DNA of 64,000 bases from Excoecaria cochinchinensis (taxonomy: Eukaryota > Streptophyta > Magnoliopsida > Malpighiales > Euphorbiaceae): assembly GCA_947683425.1 (NCBI GenBank), contig CANTUQ010000298.1, positions 62,001-126,000 on the forward strand, read 5' to 3'. Shown here one piece after another: positions 23,724-35,986 of this stretch. The notes beneath the pieces were generated by a model. The model had not been told where the DNA came from. It saw nothing but the letters and a program-made list of their open reading frames with translations, and searched no databases. The position numbers and the translations under genes are program-made. Within the stretch, counting starts at the first letter, position 1. Each line of letters opens with the position of its first letter.

Positions 23724-26651
23724 GGATCCAAAATTTCACCACTTTTGGCGATTTCGGCGATTTCCCCTAGTATAATGCCTTCAGAAGCCCGCAAAAATTC
23801 GTCAGGTCATGACAAAGCCAATCCTCGACGCATTGTGACCGGCAGGCTCCCAGTAGCTATTCCGATCAGGTTTTCCTGAATTATTCGACCCGGATCCAAA
23901 ATTTCACCACTTTTGGCGATTTCTCGATTTCGGCGATTTCCCCTAGTATAATGCCTTCAGAAGCCTGCAAAAATTTGTCAGGTCACGACGAAGCCAATCC
24001 TCGACGCATTGTGACCGGCAGGCTCCCAGTAGCTATTCCGATTAGATTTTCCTGAATTATTCGACCCGGATCCAAAATTTCACCACTTTTGGCGATTTCG
24101 GCGATTTCCCCTAGTATAATGCCTTCAGAAGCCCGCAAAAATTCGTCAGGTCACGACGAAGCCAATCCTCGACGCATTATGACCGGCAGGCTCCCAGTAG
24201 CTATTCCGATCAGGTTTTCCTGAATTATTCGACTCGGATCCAAAATTTCACCACTTTTGGCGATTTCGGCGATTTCCCCTAGTATAATGCCTTCAGAAGC
24301 CCGCAAAAATTCGTCAGGTCACGACGAAGCCAATCCTCGACGCATTGTGACCGGCAGGCTCCCAGTAGCTATTCCGATCAGGTTCTCCTGAATTATTCGA
24401 CCCGGATCCAAAATTTCACCACTTTTGGCGATTTCTCGATTTCGGCGATTTCCCCTAGTATAATGCCTTCAGAAGCCCGCAAAAATTTGTCAGGTCACGA
24501 CGAAGCCAATCCTCGACGCATTGTGACCGGCGGGCTCCCAGTAGCTATTCCGATCAGGTTTTCCTGAATTATTCGACCCGGATCCAAAATTTCACCACTT
24601 TTGGCGATTTCGGCGATTTCCCCTAGTATAATGCCTTCAGAAGCCCGCAAAAATTCGTCAGGTCACGACGAAGCCAATCCTCGACGCATTGTGACTGGCA
24701 GGCTCCCAGTAGCTATTCCGATCAGGTTTTCCTGAATTATTCGACTCGGATCCAAAATTTCACCACTTTTGGCGATTTCGGCGATTTCCCCTAGTATAAT
24801 GCCTTCAGAAGCCCGCAAAAATTCGTCAGGTCACGACGAAGCCAATCCTCGACGCATTGTGACCGGCAGGCTCGCAGTAGCTATTCCGATCAGGTTTTCC
24901 TGAATTATTCGACCCGGATCCAAAATTTCACCACTTTTGGCGATTTCTCGATTTCGGCGATTTCCCCTAATATAATGCCTTCAGAAGCCCGCAAAAATTC
25001 GTCAGGTCACGACGAAGCCAATCCTCGACGCATTGTGACCGGCAGGCTCCCAGTAGCTATTCCGATCAGGTTTTCCTGAATTATTCGACCCGGATCCAAA
25101 ATTTCACCACTTTTGGCGATTTCTCGATTTCGGCGATTTCCCCTAGTATAATGCCTTCAGAAGCCCGCAAAAATTCGTCAGGTCACGACGAAGCCAATCC
25201 TCGACGCATTGTGACCGGCAGGCTCCCAGTAGCTATTCCGATCAGGTTTTCCTGAATTATTCGACTCGGATCCAAAATTTCACCACTTTTGGCGATTTCG
25301 GCGATTTCCCCTAGTATAATGCCTTCAGAAGCCCGCAAAAATTCGTCAGGTCACGACGAAGCCAATCCTAGACGCATTGTGACCGGCAGGCTCCCAGTAG
25401 CTATTCCGATCAGGTTTTCCTGAATTATTCGACCCGGATCCAAAATTTCACCACTTTTGGCGATTTCTCGATTTCGGCGATTTCCCCTAGTATAATGCCT
25501 TCAGAAGCCCGCAAAAATTCATCAGGTCACGACGAAGCCAATCCTCGACGCATTGTGACCGGCAGGCTCCCAGTAGCTATTCCGATCAGGTTTTCCTGAA
25601 TTATTCGACCCGGATCCAAAATTTCACCACTTTTGGCGATTTCTCGATTTCGGCGATTTCCCCTAGTATAATGCCTTCAGAAGCCCGCAAAAATTCGTCA
25701 GGTCACGACGAAGCCAATCCTCGACGCATTGTGACCGGCAGGCTCCCAGTAGCTATTCCGATCAGGTTTTCCTGAATTATTCGACCCGGATCCAAAATTT
25801 CACCACTTTTGGCGATTTCTCGATTTCGGCGATTTCCCCTAGTATAATGCCTTCAGAAGCCCGCAAAAATTCGTCAGGTCACGACGAAGCCAATCCTCGA
25901 CGCATTGTGACTGGCAGGCTCCCAGTAGCTATTCCGATCAGGTTTTCCCTAATTATTCGACTCGGATCCAAAATTTCACCACTTTTGGCGATTTCGGCGA
26001 TTTCCCCTAGTATAATGCCTTCAGAAGCCCGCAAAAATTCGTCAGGTCACGACGAAGCCAATCCTCGACGCATTGTGACCGGCAGGCTCCCAGTAGCTAT
26101 TCCAATCAGGTTTTCCTGAATTATTCGACCCGGATCCAAAATTTCACCACTTTTGGCGATTTCTCGATTTCGGCGATTTCCCCTAATATAATGCCTTCAG
26201 AAGCCCGCAAAAATTCGTCAGGTCACGACGAAGCCAATCCTCGACGCATTGTGACCGGCAGGCTCCCAGTAGCTATTCCGATCAGGTTTTCCTGAATTAT
26301 TCGACCCGGATCCAAAATTTCACCACTTTTGGCGATTTCTCGATTTCGGCGATTTCCCCTAGTATAATGCCTTCAGAAGCCCGCAAAAATTCGTCAGGTC
26401 ACGACGAAGCCAATCCTCGACGCATTGTGACCGGCAGGCTCCCAGTAGCTATTCCGATCAGGTTTTCCTGAATTATTCGACTCGGATCCAAAATTTCACC
26501 ACTTTTGGCGATTTCGGCGATTTCCCCTAGTATAATGCCTTCAGAAGCCCGCAAAAATTCGTCAGGTCACGACGAAGCCAATCCTCGACGCATTGTGACC
26601 GGCAGGCTCCCAGTAGCTATTCCGATCAGGTTTTCCTGAATTATTCGACCC
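23724..26651. repeat. 17-monomer duplication, copy 2 (2928 bp)
   Basis: It follows copy 1 directly and repeats its rare variants; I saw no difference at the markers compared. The preceding monomer here is short with GACTCGG, and the sequence after 26651 begins with a long monomer, so the repeat stops at both limits. This is among the youngest large duplications in the window, or an assembly duplication. Confidence 0.95.
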
Positions 26652-28227
26652 GGATCCAAAATTTCACCACTTTTGGCGATTTCTCGATTTCGGCGATTTC
26701 CCCTAGTATAATGCCTTCAGAAGCCCGCAAAAATTCGTCAGGTCACGACGAAGCCAATCCTCGACGCATTGTGACCGGCAGGCTCCCAGTAGCTATTCCG
26801 ATCAGGTTTTCCTGAATTATTCGACCCGGATCCAAAATTTCACCACTTTTGGCGATTTCTCGATTTCGGCGATTTCCCCTAGTATAATGCCTTCAGAAGC
26901 CCGCAAAAATTCGTCAGGTCACGACGAAGCCAATCCTCGACGCATTGTGACCGGCAGGCTCCCAGTAGCTATTCCGATCAGGTTTTCCTGAATTATTCGA
27001 CCCGGATCCAAAATTTCACCACTTTTGGCGATTTCTCGATTTCGGCGATTTCCCCTAGTATAATGCCTTCAGAAGCCCGCAAAAATTCGTCAGGTCACGA
27101 CGAAGCCAATCCTCGACGCATTGTGACCGGCAGGCTCCCAGTAGCTATTCCGATCAGGTTTTCCTGAATTATTCGACTCGGATCCAAAATTTCACCACTT
27201 TTGGCGATTTCGGCGATTTCCCCTAGTATAATGCCTTCAGAAGCCCGCAAAAATTCGTCAGGTCACGACGAAGCCAATCCTCGACGCATTGTGACCGGCA
27301 GGCTCCCAGTAGCTATTCCGATCAGGTTTTCCTGAATTATTCGACCCGGATCCAAAATTTCACCACTTTTGGCGATTTCTCGATTTCGGCGATTTCCCCT
27401 CGTATAATGCCTTCAGAAGCCCGCAAAAATTCGTCAGGTCACGACGAAGCCAATCCTCGACACATTGTGACCGGCAGGCTCCCAGTAGCTATTCCGATCA
27501 GGTTTTCCTGAATTATTCGACCCGGATCCAAAATTTCACCACTTTTGGCGATTTCTCGATTTCGGCGATTTCCCCTAGTATAATGCCTTCAGAAGCCCGC
27601 AAAAATTCGTCAGGTCACGACGAAGCCAATCCTCGACGCATTGTGACCGGCAGGCTCCCAGTAGCTATTCCGATCAGGTTTTCCTGAATTATTCGACCCG
27701 GATCCAAAATTTCACCACTTTTGGCGATTTCTCGATTTCGGCGATTTCCCCTAGTATAATGCCTTCAGAAGCCCGCAAAAATTCGTCAGGTCACGACGAA
27801 GCCAATCCTCGACGCATTGTGACCGGCAGGCTCCCAGTAGCTATTCCGATCAGGTTTTCCTGAATTATTCGACCCGGATCAAAAATTTCACCACTTTTGG
27901 CGATTTCTCGATTTCGGCGATTTCCCCTAGTATAATGCCTTCAGAAGCCCGCAAAAATTCGTCAGGTCACGACGAAGCCAATCCTCGACGCATTGTGATC
28001 GGCAGGCTCCCAGTAGCTATTCCGATCAGGTTTTCCTGAATTATTCGACCCGGATCCAAAATTTCACCACTTTTGGCGATTTCTCGATTTCGGCGATTTC
28101 CCCTAGTATAATGCCTTCAGAAGCCCGCAAAAATTCGTCAGGTCACGACGAAGCCAATCCTCGACGCATTGTGACCGGCAGGCTCCCAGTAGCTATTCCG
28201 ATCAGGTTTTCCTGAATTATTCGACCC
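26652..28227. repeat. Nearly uniform 176-bp block
   Basis: About nine monomers close to the consensus, one of them short (near 27.2 kb), with scattered private changes such as CTCGTATAATG near 27409. No other element is present. Confidence 0.9.
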
Positions 28228-28745
28228 GGATCCAAAATTTCACCACTTTTGGCGATTTCTCGATTTCGGCGATTTCCCCTAGTATAATGCCTTCAGAAGC
28301 CCGTAAAAATTCGTCAGGTCACGACGAAGCCAATCCTCGACGCATTGTGCAGGCTCCCAGTAGCTATTCTGATCAGGTTTTCCTGAATTATTCGACCCGG
28401 ATCCAAAATTTCATCACTTTTGGCGATTTCTCGATTTCGGCGATTTCCCCTATTATAATGCCTTCAGAAGCCCGTAAAAATTCGTCAGGTCACGACGAAG
28501 CCAATCCTCGATGCATTGTGACCGGCAGGCTCCCAGTAGCTATTCCGATCAGGTTTTCATGAATTATTCGACCCGGATCCAAAATTTCATCACTTTTGGC
28601 GATTTCTCGATTTCGGCGATTTCCCCTATTATAATGCCTTCAGAAGCCCGTAAAAATTCGTCAGGTCACGACGAAGCCAATCCTCGACGCATTGTGCAGG
28701 CTCCCAGTAGCTATTCTGATCAGGTTTTCCTGAATTATTCGACCC
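28228..28745. repeat. 347-bp dimer with 171-bp monomers
   Basis: Starts at 28228, 28399, 28575 and 28746 give 171, 176 and 171 bp. The 171-bp copies lack ACCGG, so GTGACCGGCAGG becomes GTGCAGG (28347 and 28694, 347 bp apart). They also carry CATCACTTTT and CCCCTATTATA. A two-monomer unit has been duplicated in tandem. The 5-bp deletion changes frame and creates the longest chance open frames in the window. Confidence 0.94.
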
Positions 28746-31721
28746 GGATCCAAAATTTCATCACTTTTGGCGATTTCTCGATTTCGGCGATTTCCCCTAT
28801 TATAATGCCTTCAGAAGCCCGTAAAAATTCGTCAGGTCACGACGAAGCCAATCCTCGATGCATTGTGACCGGCAGGCTCCCAGTAGCTATTCTGATCAGG
28901 TTTTCCTGAATTATTCGACCCGGATCCAAAATTTCACCACTTTTGGCGATTTCTCGATTTCGGCGATTTCCCCTAGTATAATGCCTTCAGAAGCCCGCAA
29001 AAATTCGTCAGGTCACGACGAAGCCAATCCTCGACGCATTGTGACCGGCAGGCTCCCAGTAGCTATTCCGATCAGGTTTTCCTGAATTATTCGACCCGGA
29101 TCCAAAATTTCACCACTTTTGGCGATTTCTCGATTTCGGCGATTTCCCCTAGTATAATGCCTTCAGAAGACCGCAAAAATTCGTCAGGTCACGACGAAGC
29201 CAATCCTCGACGCATTGTGATCGGCAGGCTCCCAGTAGCTATTCCGATCAGGTTTTCCTGAATTATTCGACCCGGATCCAAAATTTCACCACTTTTGGCG
29301 ATTTCTCGATTTCGGCGATTTCCCCTAGTATAATGCCTTCAGAAGCCCGCAAAAATTCGTCAGGTCACGACGAAGCCAATCCTCGACGCATTGTGATCGG
29401 CAGGCTCCCAGTAGCTATTCCGATCAGGTTTTCCTGAATTATTCGACCCGGATCCAAAATTTCACCACTTTTGGCGATTTCTCGATTTCGGCGATTTCCC
29501 CTAGTATAATGCCTTCAGAAGCCCGCAAAAATTCGTCAGGTCACGACGAAGCCAATCCTCGACGCATTGTGATCGACAGGCTCCCAGCAGCTATTCCGAT
29601 CAGGTTTTCCTGAATTATTCGACCCGGATCCAAAATTTCACCACTTTTGGCGATTTCTCGATTTCGGCGATTTCCCCTAGTATAATGCCTTCAGAAGCCC
29701 GCAAAAATTAGTCAGGTCACGACGAAGCCAATCCTCGACGCATTGTGACCGGCAGGCTCCCAGTAGCTATTCCGATCAGGTTTTCATGAATTATTCGACC
29801 CGGATCCAAAATTTCACTAATTTTGGCGATTTCTCGATTTCGGCAATTTCCCCTAGTATAATGCCTTCAGAAGCACGTAAAAATTCGTCAGGTCACGACG
29901 AAGCCAATTCTCGACGCATTGTGACCGGCAGGCTCCCAGTAGCTATTCTGATCAGGTTTTCCTGAATTATTCGACCCGGATCCAAAATTTCACCACTTTT
30001 GGCGATTTCTCGATTTCGACGATTTCCCCTAGTATAATGCCTTCAGAAGCCCGCAAAAATTCGTCAGGTCACGACGAAGCCAATCCTCGACGCATTGTGA
30101 CCGGCAGGCTCCCAGTAGCTATTCCGATCAGGTTTTCCTGAATTATTCGACCCGGATCCAAAATTTCACCACTTTTGGCGATTTCTCGATTTCGGTGATT
30201 TCCCCTAGTATAATGCCTTCAGAAGCCCGCAAAAATTCGTCAGGTCACGACGAAGCCAATCCTCGACGCATTGTGACCGGCAGGCTCCCAGTAGCTATTC
30301 CGATCAGGTTTTCCTGAATTATTCGACTCGGATCCAAAATTTCACCACTTTTGGCGATTTCGGCGATTTCCCCTAGTATAATGCCTTCAGAAGCCCGCAA
30401 AAATTCGTCAGGTCACGACGAAGCCAATCCTCGACGCATTGTGACCGGCAGGCTCCCAGTAGCTATTCCGATCAGGTTTTCCTGAATTATTCGACCCGGA
30501 TCCAAAATTTCACCACTTTTGGCGATTTCGGCGATTTCCCCTAGTATAATGCCTTCAGAAGCCCGCAAAAATTCGTCAGGTCACGACGAAGCCAATCCTC
30601 GACGCATTGTGACCGGCAGGCTCCCAGTAGCTATTCCGATCAGGTTTTCCTGAATTATTCGACCCGGATCCAAAATTTCACCACTTTTGGCGATTTCTCG
30701 ATTTCGGCGATTTCCCCTAGTATAATGCCTTCAGAAGCCCGCAAAAATTCGTCAGGTCACGACGAAGCCAATCCTCGACGCATTGTGACCGGCAGGCTCC
30801 CAGTAGCTATTCCGATCAGGTTTTCCTGAATTATTCGACCCGGATCCAAAATTTCACCACTTTTGGCGATTTCTCGATTTCGGCGATTTCCCCTAGTATA
30901 ATGCTTTCAGAAGCCCGCAAAAATTCGTCAGGTCACGACGAAGCCAATCCTCGACGCATTGTGACCGGCAGGCTCCCAGTAGCTATTCCGATCAGGTTTT
31001 CCTGAATTATTCGACCCGGATCCAAAATTTCACCACTTTTGGCGATTTCTCGATTTCGGCGATTTCCCCTAGTATAATGCCTTCAGAAGCCCGCAAAAAT
31101 TTGTCAGGTCACGACGAAGCCAATCCTCGACGCATTGTGACCGGCAGGCTCCCAGTAGCTATTCCGATCAGGTTTTCCTGAATTATTCGACCCGGATCCA
31201 AAATTTCACCACTTTTGGCGATTTCTCGATTTCGGCGATTTCCCCTAGTATAATGCCTTCAGAAGCCCGTAAAAATTCGTCAGGTCACGATGAAGCCAAT
31301 TCTCGACGCATTGTGACCGGCAGGCTCCCAGTAGCTATTCCGATCAGGTTTTCCTGAATTATTCGACCCGGATCCAAAATTTCACCACTTTTGGCGATTT
31401 CTCGATTTCGGCGATTTCCCCTAGTATAATGCCTTCAGAAGCCCGCAAAAATTCGTCAGGTCACGACGAAGCCAATCCTCGACGCATTGTGACCGGCAGG
31501 CTCCCAGAAGCTATTCCGATCAGGTTTTCCTGAATTATTCGACCCGGATCCAAAATTTCACCACTTTTGGCGATTTCTCGATTTCGGCGATTTCCCCTAG
31601 TATAATGCCTTCAGAAGCCCGCAAAAATTCGTCAGGTCACGACGAAGCCAATCCTCGACGCATTGTGACCGGCAGGCTCCCAGTAGCTATTCCGATCAGG
31701 TTTTTCTGAATTATTCGACCC

Positions 31722-31892
31722 GGATCCAAAATTTCACCACTTTTGGCGATTTCTCGATTTCGGCGATTTCCCCTAGTATAATGCCTTCAGAAGCCCGTAA
31801 AAATTCGTCAGGTCACGACGAAGCCAATCCTCGACGCATTGTGCAGGCTCCCAGTAGCTATTCTGATCAGGTTTTCCTGAATTATTCGACCC
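31722..31892. repeat. 171-bp monomer (ACCGG deletion)
   Basis: The same 5-bp deletion as at 28228, followed by the same CATCACTTTT and CCCCTATTATA monomer. The GTGCAGG marker at 31841 lies 3494 bp from 28347, so this is a separate copy of the dimer. Confidence 0.92.
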
Positions 31893-32596
31893 GGATCCAA
31901 AATTTCATCACTTTTGGCGATTTCTCGATTTCGGCGATTTCCCCTATTATAATGCCTTCAGAAGCCCGTAAAAATTCGTCAGGTCACGACGAAGCCAATC
32001 CTCGATGCATTGTGACCGGCAGGCTCCCAGTAGCTATTCCGATCAGGTTTTCCTGAATTATTCGACCCGGATCCAAAATTTCACCACTTTTGGCGATTTC
32101 TCGATTTCGGCGATTTCCCCTAGTATAATGCCTTCAGAAGCCCGTAAAAATTCGTCAGGTCACGACGAAGCCAATCCTCGACGTATTGTGACCGGCAGGC
32201 TCCCAGTAGCTATTCCGATCAGGTTTTCCTGAATGATTCGACCCGAATCCAAAATTTCACCACTTTTGGCGATTTTTCGATTTCGGCGATTTCCCCTAGT
32301 ATAATGCCTTCAGAAGCCCGTAAAAATTCGTCAGGTCACGACGAAGCCAATCCTCGACGCATTGTGACCGGCAGGCTCCCAGTAGCTATTCAGATCAGGT
32401 TTTCCTGAATTATTCGACCCGGATCCAAAATTTCACCACTTTTGGCGATTTCTCGATTTCGGCGATTTCCCCTAGTATAATGCCTTCAGAAGCCCGTAAA
32501 AATTCGTCAGGTCACGACGAAGCCAATCCTCGACGCATTGTGACCGGCAGGCTCCCAGTAGCTATTCCGATCAGGTTTTCCTGAATTATTCGACCC

Positions 32597-32767
32597 GGAT
32601 CCAAAATTTCACCACTTTTGGCGATTTCTCGATTTCGGCGATTTCCCCTAGTATAATGCCTTCAGAAGCCCGTAAAAATTCGTCAGGTCACGACGAAGCC
32701 AATCCTCGACGCATTGTGCAGGCTCCCAGTAGCTATTCTGATCAGGTTTTCCTGAATTATTCGACCC
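32597..32767. repeat. 171-bp monomer (ACCGG deletion)
   Basis: A fourth copy of the deletion. The next monomer has CATCACTTTT but the normal CCCCTAGTATA, so it is a further-changed or recombined derivative. Confidence 0.92.
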
Positions 32768-33585
32768 GGATCCAAAATTTCATCACTTTTGGCGATTTCT
32801 CGATTTCGGCGATTTCCCCTAGTATAATGCCTTCAGAAGCCCGTAAAAATTCGTCAGGTCACGACGAAGCCAATCCTCGACGCATTGTGACCGGCAGGCT
32901 CCCAGTAGCTATTCCGATCAGGTTTTCCTTAATTATTCGACCCGGATCCAAAATTTCACCACTTTTGGCGATTTCTCGATTTCGGCGATTTCCCCTAGTA
33001 TAATGCCTTCAGAAGCCCGTAAAAATTCGTCAGGTCACGACGAAGCCAATCCTCGACGTATTGTGACCGGCAGGCTCCCAGTAGCTATTCCGATCAGGTT
33101 TTCCTGAATTATTCGACCCGGATCCAAAATTTCACCACTTTTGGCGATTTTTCGATTTCGGCGATTTCCCCTAGTATAATGCCTTCAGAAGCCCGTAAAA
33201 ATTCGTCAGGTCACGACGAAGCCAATCCTCGACGCATTGTGACCGGCAGGCTCCCAGTAGCTATTCCGATCAGGTTTTCCTGAATTATTCGACCCGGATC
33301 CAAAATTTCACCACTTTTGGCGATTTCTCGATTTCGGCGATTTCCCCTAGTATAATGCCTTCAGAAGCCCGTAAAAATTCGTCAGGTCACGACGAAGCCA
33401 ATCCTCGACGCATTGTGACCGGCAGGCTCCCATATCTATTCCGATCAGGTTTTCCTGAATTATTCGACCCGGATCCAAAATTTCACCACTTTTGGCGATT
33501 TCTCGATTTCGGCGATTTCCCCTAGTATAATGCATTCAGAAGCCCGTAAAAATTCGTCAGGTCACGATGAAGCCAATCCTCGACG

Positions 33586-34050
33586 CATTTTGACCGGCAG
33601 GCTCCCTGTAGCTATTCCGATCAGGTTTTCCTGAATTATTCGACCCGGATCCAAAATTTCACCAGTTTTGGCGATTTCTCGATTTCGGCGATTTCCCCTA
33701 GTATAATGCCTTCAGAAGCCCGTAAAAATTCGTCAGGTCACCACGAAGCCAATCCTCGATGCATTGTGACCGGCAGGCTCCCAGTAGCTATTCCGATCAG
33801 GTTTTCCTGAATTATTCGACCCGGATCCAAAATTTCACCACTTTTGGCGATTTCTCGATTTCGGCGATTTCCCCTAGTATAATGCCTTCAGAAGCCCGTA
33901 AAAATTTGTCAGGTCCCGACGAAGCCAATCCTCGACGCATTGTGACCGGCAGGCTCCCAGTATCTATTCCGATCAGGTTTTCCTGAATTATTCGACCCGG
34001 ATCAAAAATTTCACCACTTTTGGCGATTTCTCGATTTCGGCGACTTCCCC
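33586..34050. repeat. Signature block, copy 1 of 5
   Basis: A 465-bp run of linked rare variants: CATTTTGACC, CACCAGTTTTGG, ACCACGAAGCC, CGATGCATTG, TTTGTCAGGTCCCGAC, AGTATCTATT, GGATCAAAAATT and CGACTTCCCC. The same order recurs four more times at spacings that are whole numbers of monomers, apart from a one-base deletion. Copy 1 alone has CTCCCTGTAGC just after CATTTTGACC. Confidence 0.92.
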
Positions 34051-35521
34051 TAGTATAATGCCTTCAGAAGCCCGTAAAAATTCGTCAGGTCACGACGAAG
34101 CCAATCCTCGACGCATTGTGACCGGCAGGCTCCCAGTAGCTATTCCGATCAGGTTTTCCTGAATTATTTGACCCGGATCCAAAATTTCACCACTTTTGGC
34201 GATTTCTCGATTTCGGCGATTTCCCCTAGTATAATGCCTTCAGAAGCCCGTAAAAATTCGTCAGGTCACGACGAAGCCAATCCTCGACGCATTGTGACCG
34301 GCAGGCTCCCAGTAGCTATTCCGATCAGGTTTTCCTGAATTATTCGACCCGGATCCAAAATTTCACCACTTTTGGCGATTTTTCGATTTCGGCGATTTCC
34401 CCTAGTATAATGCCTTCAGAAGCCCGTAAAAATTCGTCAGGTCACGACGAAGCCAATCCTCGACGCATTGTGACCGGCAGGCTCCCAGTAGCTATTCCGA
34501 TCAGGTTTTCCTGAATTATTCGACCCGGATCCAAAATTTCACCACTTTTGGCGATTTCTCGATTTCGGCGATTTCCCCTAGTATAATGCCTTCAGAAGCC
34601 CGTAAAAATTCGTCAGGTCACGACGAAGCCAATCCTCGACGCATTGTGACCGGCAGGCTCCCAGTATCTATTCCGATCAGGTTTTCCTGAATTATTCGAC
34701 CCGGATCAAAAATTTCACCACTTTTGGCGATTTCTCGATTTCGGCGATTTCCCCTAGTATAATGCCTTCAGAAGCCCGTAAAAATTCGTCAGGTCACGAC
34801 GAAGCCAATCCTCGACGCATTGTGACCGGCAGGCTCCCAGTAGCTATTCCGATCAGGTTTTCCTGAATTATTCGACCCGGATCCAAAATTTCACCACTTT
34901 TGGCGATTTCTCGATTTCGGCGATTTCCCCTAGTATAATGCCTTCAGAAGCCCGTAAAAATTCGTCAGGTCACGACGAAGCCAATCCTCGACGTATTGTG
35001 ACCGGCAGGCTCCCAGTAGCTATTCCGATCAGGTTTTCCTGAATTATTCGACCCGGATCCAAAATTTCACCACTTTTGGCGATTTTTCGATTTCGGCGAT
35101 TTCCCCTAGTATAATGCCTTCAGAAGCCCGTAAAAATTCGTCAGGTCACGACGAAGCCAATCCTCGACGCATTGTGACCGGCAGGCTCCCAGTAGCTATT
35201 CCGATCAGGTTTTCCTGAATTATTCGACCCGGATCCAAAATTTCACCACTTTTGGCGATTTCTCGATTTCGGCGATTTCCCCTAGTATAATGCCTTCAGA
35301 AGCCCGTAAAAATTCGTCAGGTCACGACGAAGCCAATCCTCGACGCATTGTGACCGGCAGGCTCCCAGTATCTATTCCGATCAGGTTTTCCTGAATTATT
35401 CGACCCGGATCCAAAATTTCACCACTTTTGGCGATTTCTCGATTTCGGCGATTTCCCCTAGTATAATGCCTTCAGAAGCCCGTAAAAATTCGTCAGGTCA
35501 CGATGAAGCCAATCCTCGACG

Positions 35522-35986
35522 CATTTTGACCGGCAGGCTCCCAGTAGCTATTCCGATCAGGTTTTCCTGAATTATTCGACCCGGATCCAAAATTTCACCA
35601 GTTTTGGCGATTTCTCGATTTCGGCGATTTCCCCTAGTATAATGCCTTCAGAAGCCCGTAAAAATTCGTCAGGTAACCACGAAGCCAATCCTCGATGCAT
35701 TGTGACCGGCAGGCTCCCAGTAGCTATTCCGATCAGGTTTTCCTGAATTATTCGACCCGGATCCAAAATTTCACCACTTTTGGCGATTTCTCGATTTCGG
35801 CGATTTCCCCTAGTATAATGCCTTCAGAAGCCCGTAAAAATTTGTCAGGTCCCGACGAAGCCAATCCTCGACGCATTGTGACCGGCAGGCTCCCAGTATC
35901 TATTCCGATCAGGTTTTCCTGAATTATTCGACCCGGATCAAAAATTTCACCACTTTTGGCGATTTCTCGATTTCGGCGACTTCCCC
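35522..35986. repeat. Signature block, copy 2 of 5
   Basis: It lies 1936 bp (11 monomers) after copy 1. It reads GGTAACCACGAAG where copies 1 and 3 read GGTCACCACGAAG; copies 4 and 5 share the AACC form, so they descend from copy 2. Confidence 0.92.

Larger units (their letters stand above)
28746..33585. repeat. Transition zone between left and right subfamilies
   Basis: From 28.9 to about 31.7 kb monomers are mainly GCAAAAATTC type with GTGATCGG variants near 29.2-29.6 kb. From about 31.8 kb onward GTAAAAATTC dominates. Two more 171-bp monomers with the ACCGG deletion lie at 31722 and 32597. The last short monomers of the left half lie near 30.35-30.55 kb. Monomer 33296-33470 is 175 bp because of a one-base loss in CCATATCT. 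Confidence 0.87.

Noticed and set aside
22919..26119. Two identical 90-codon open frames at 22919 and 25847
   Set aside because: They are the two copies of the 2928-bp duplication and consist of translated satellite. A stop lost by TTCCCTAATT in place of TTCCTGAATT lets the frame run on.
28287..29085. Open frames of 75-132 codons, the longest at 28511-28909, with near-identical repeated peptides
   Set aside because: They follow the monomer exactly, appear on both strands and in shifting frames, and get longer only where a 5-bp deletion or a 168-bp monomer happens to keep frame. There is no start context, codon bias or conserved protein; they are by-products of the satellite.
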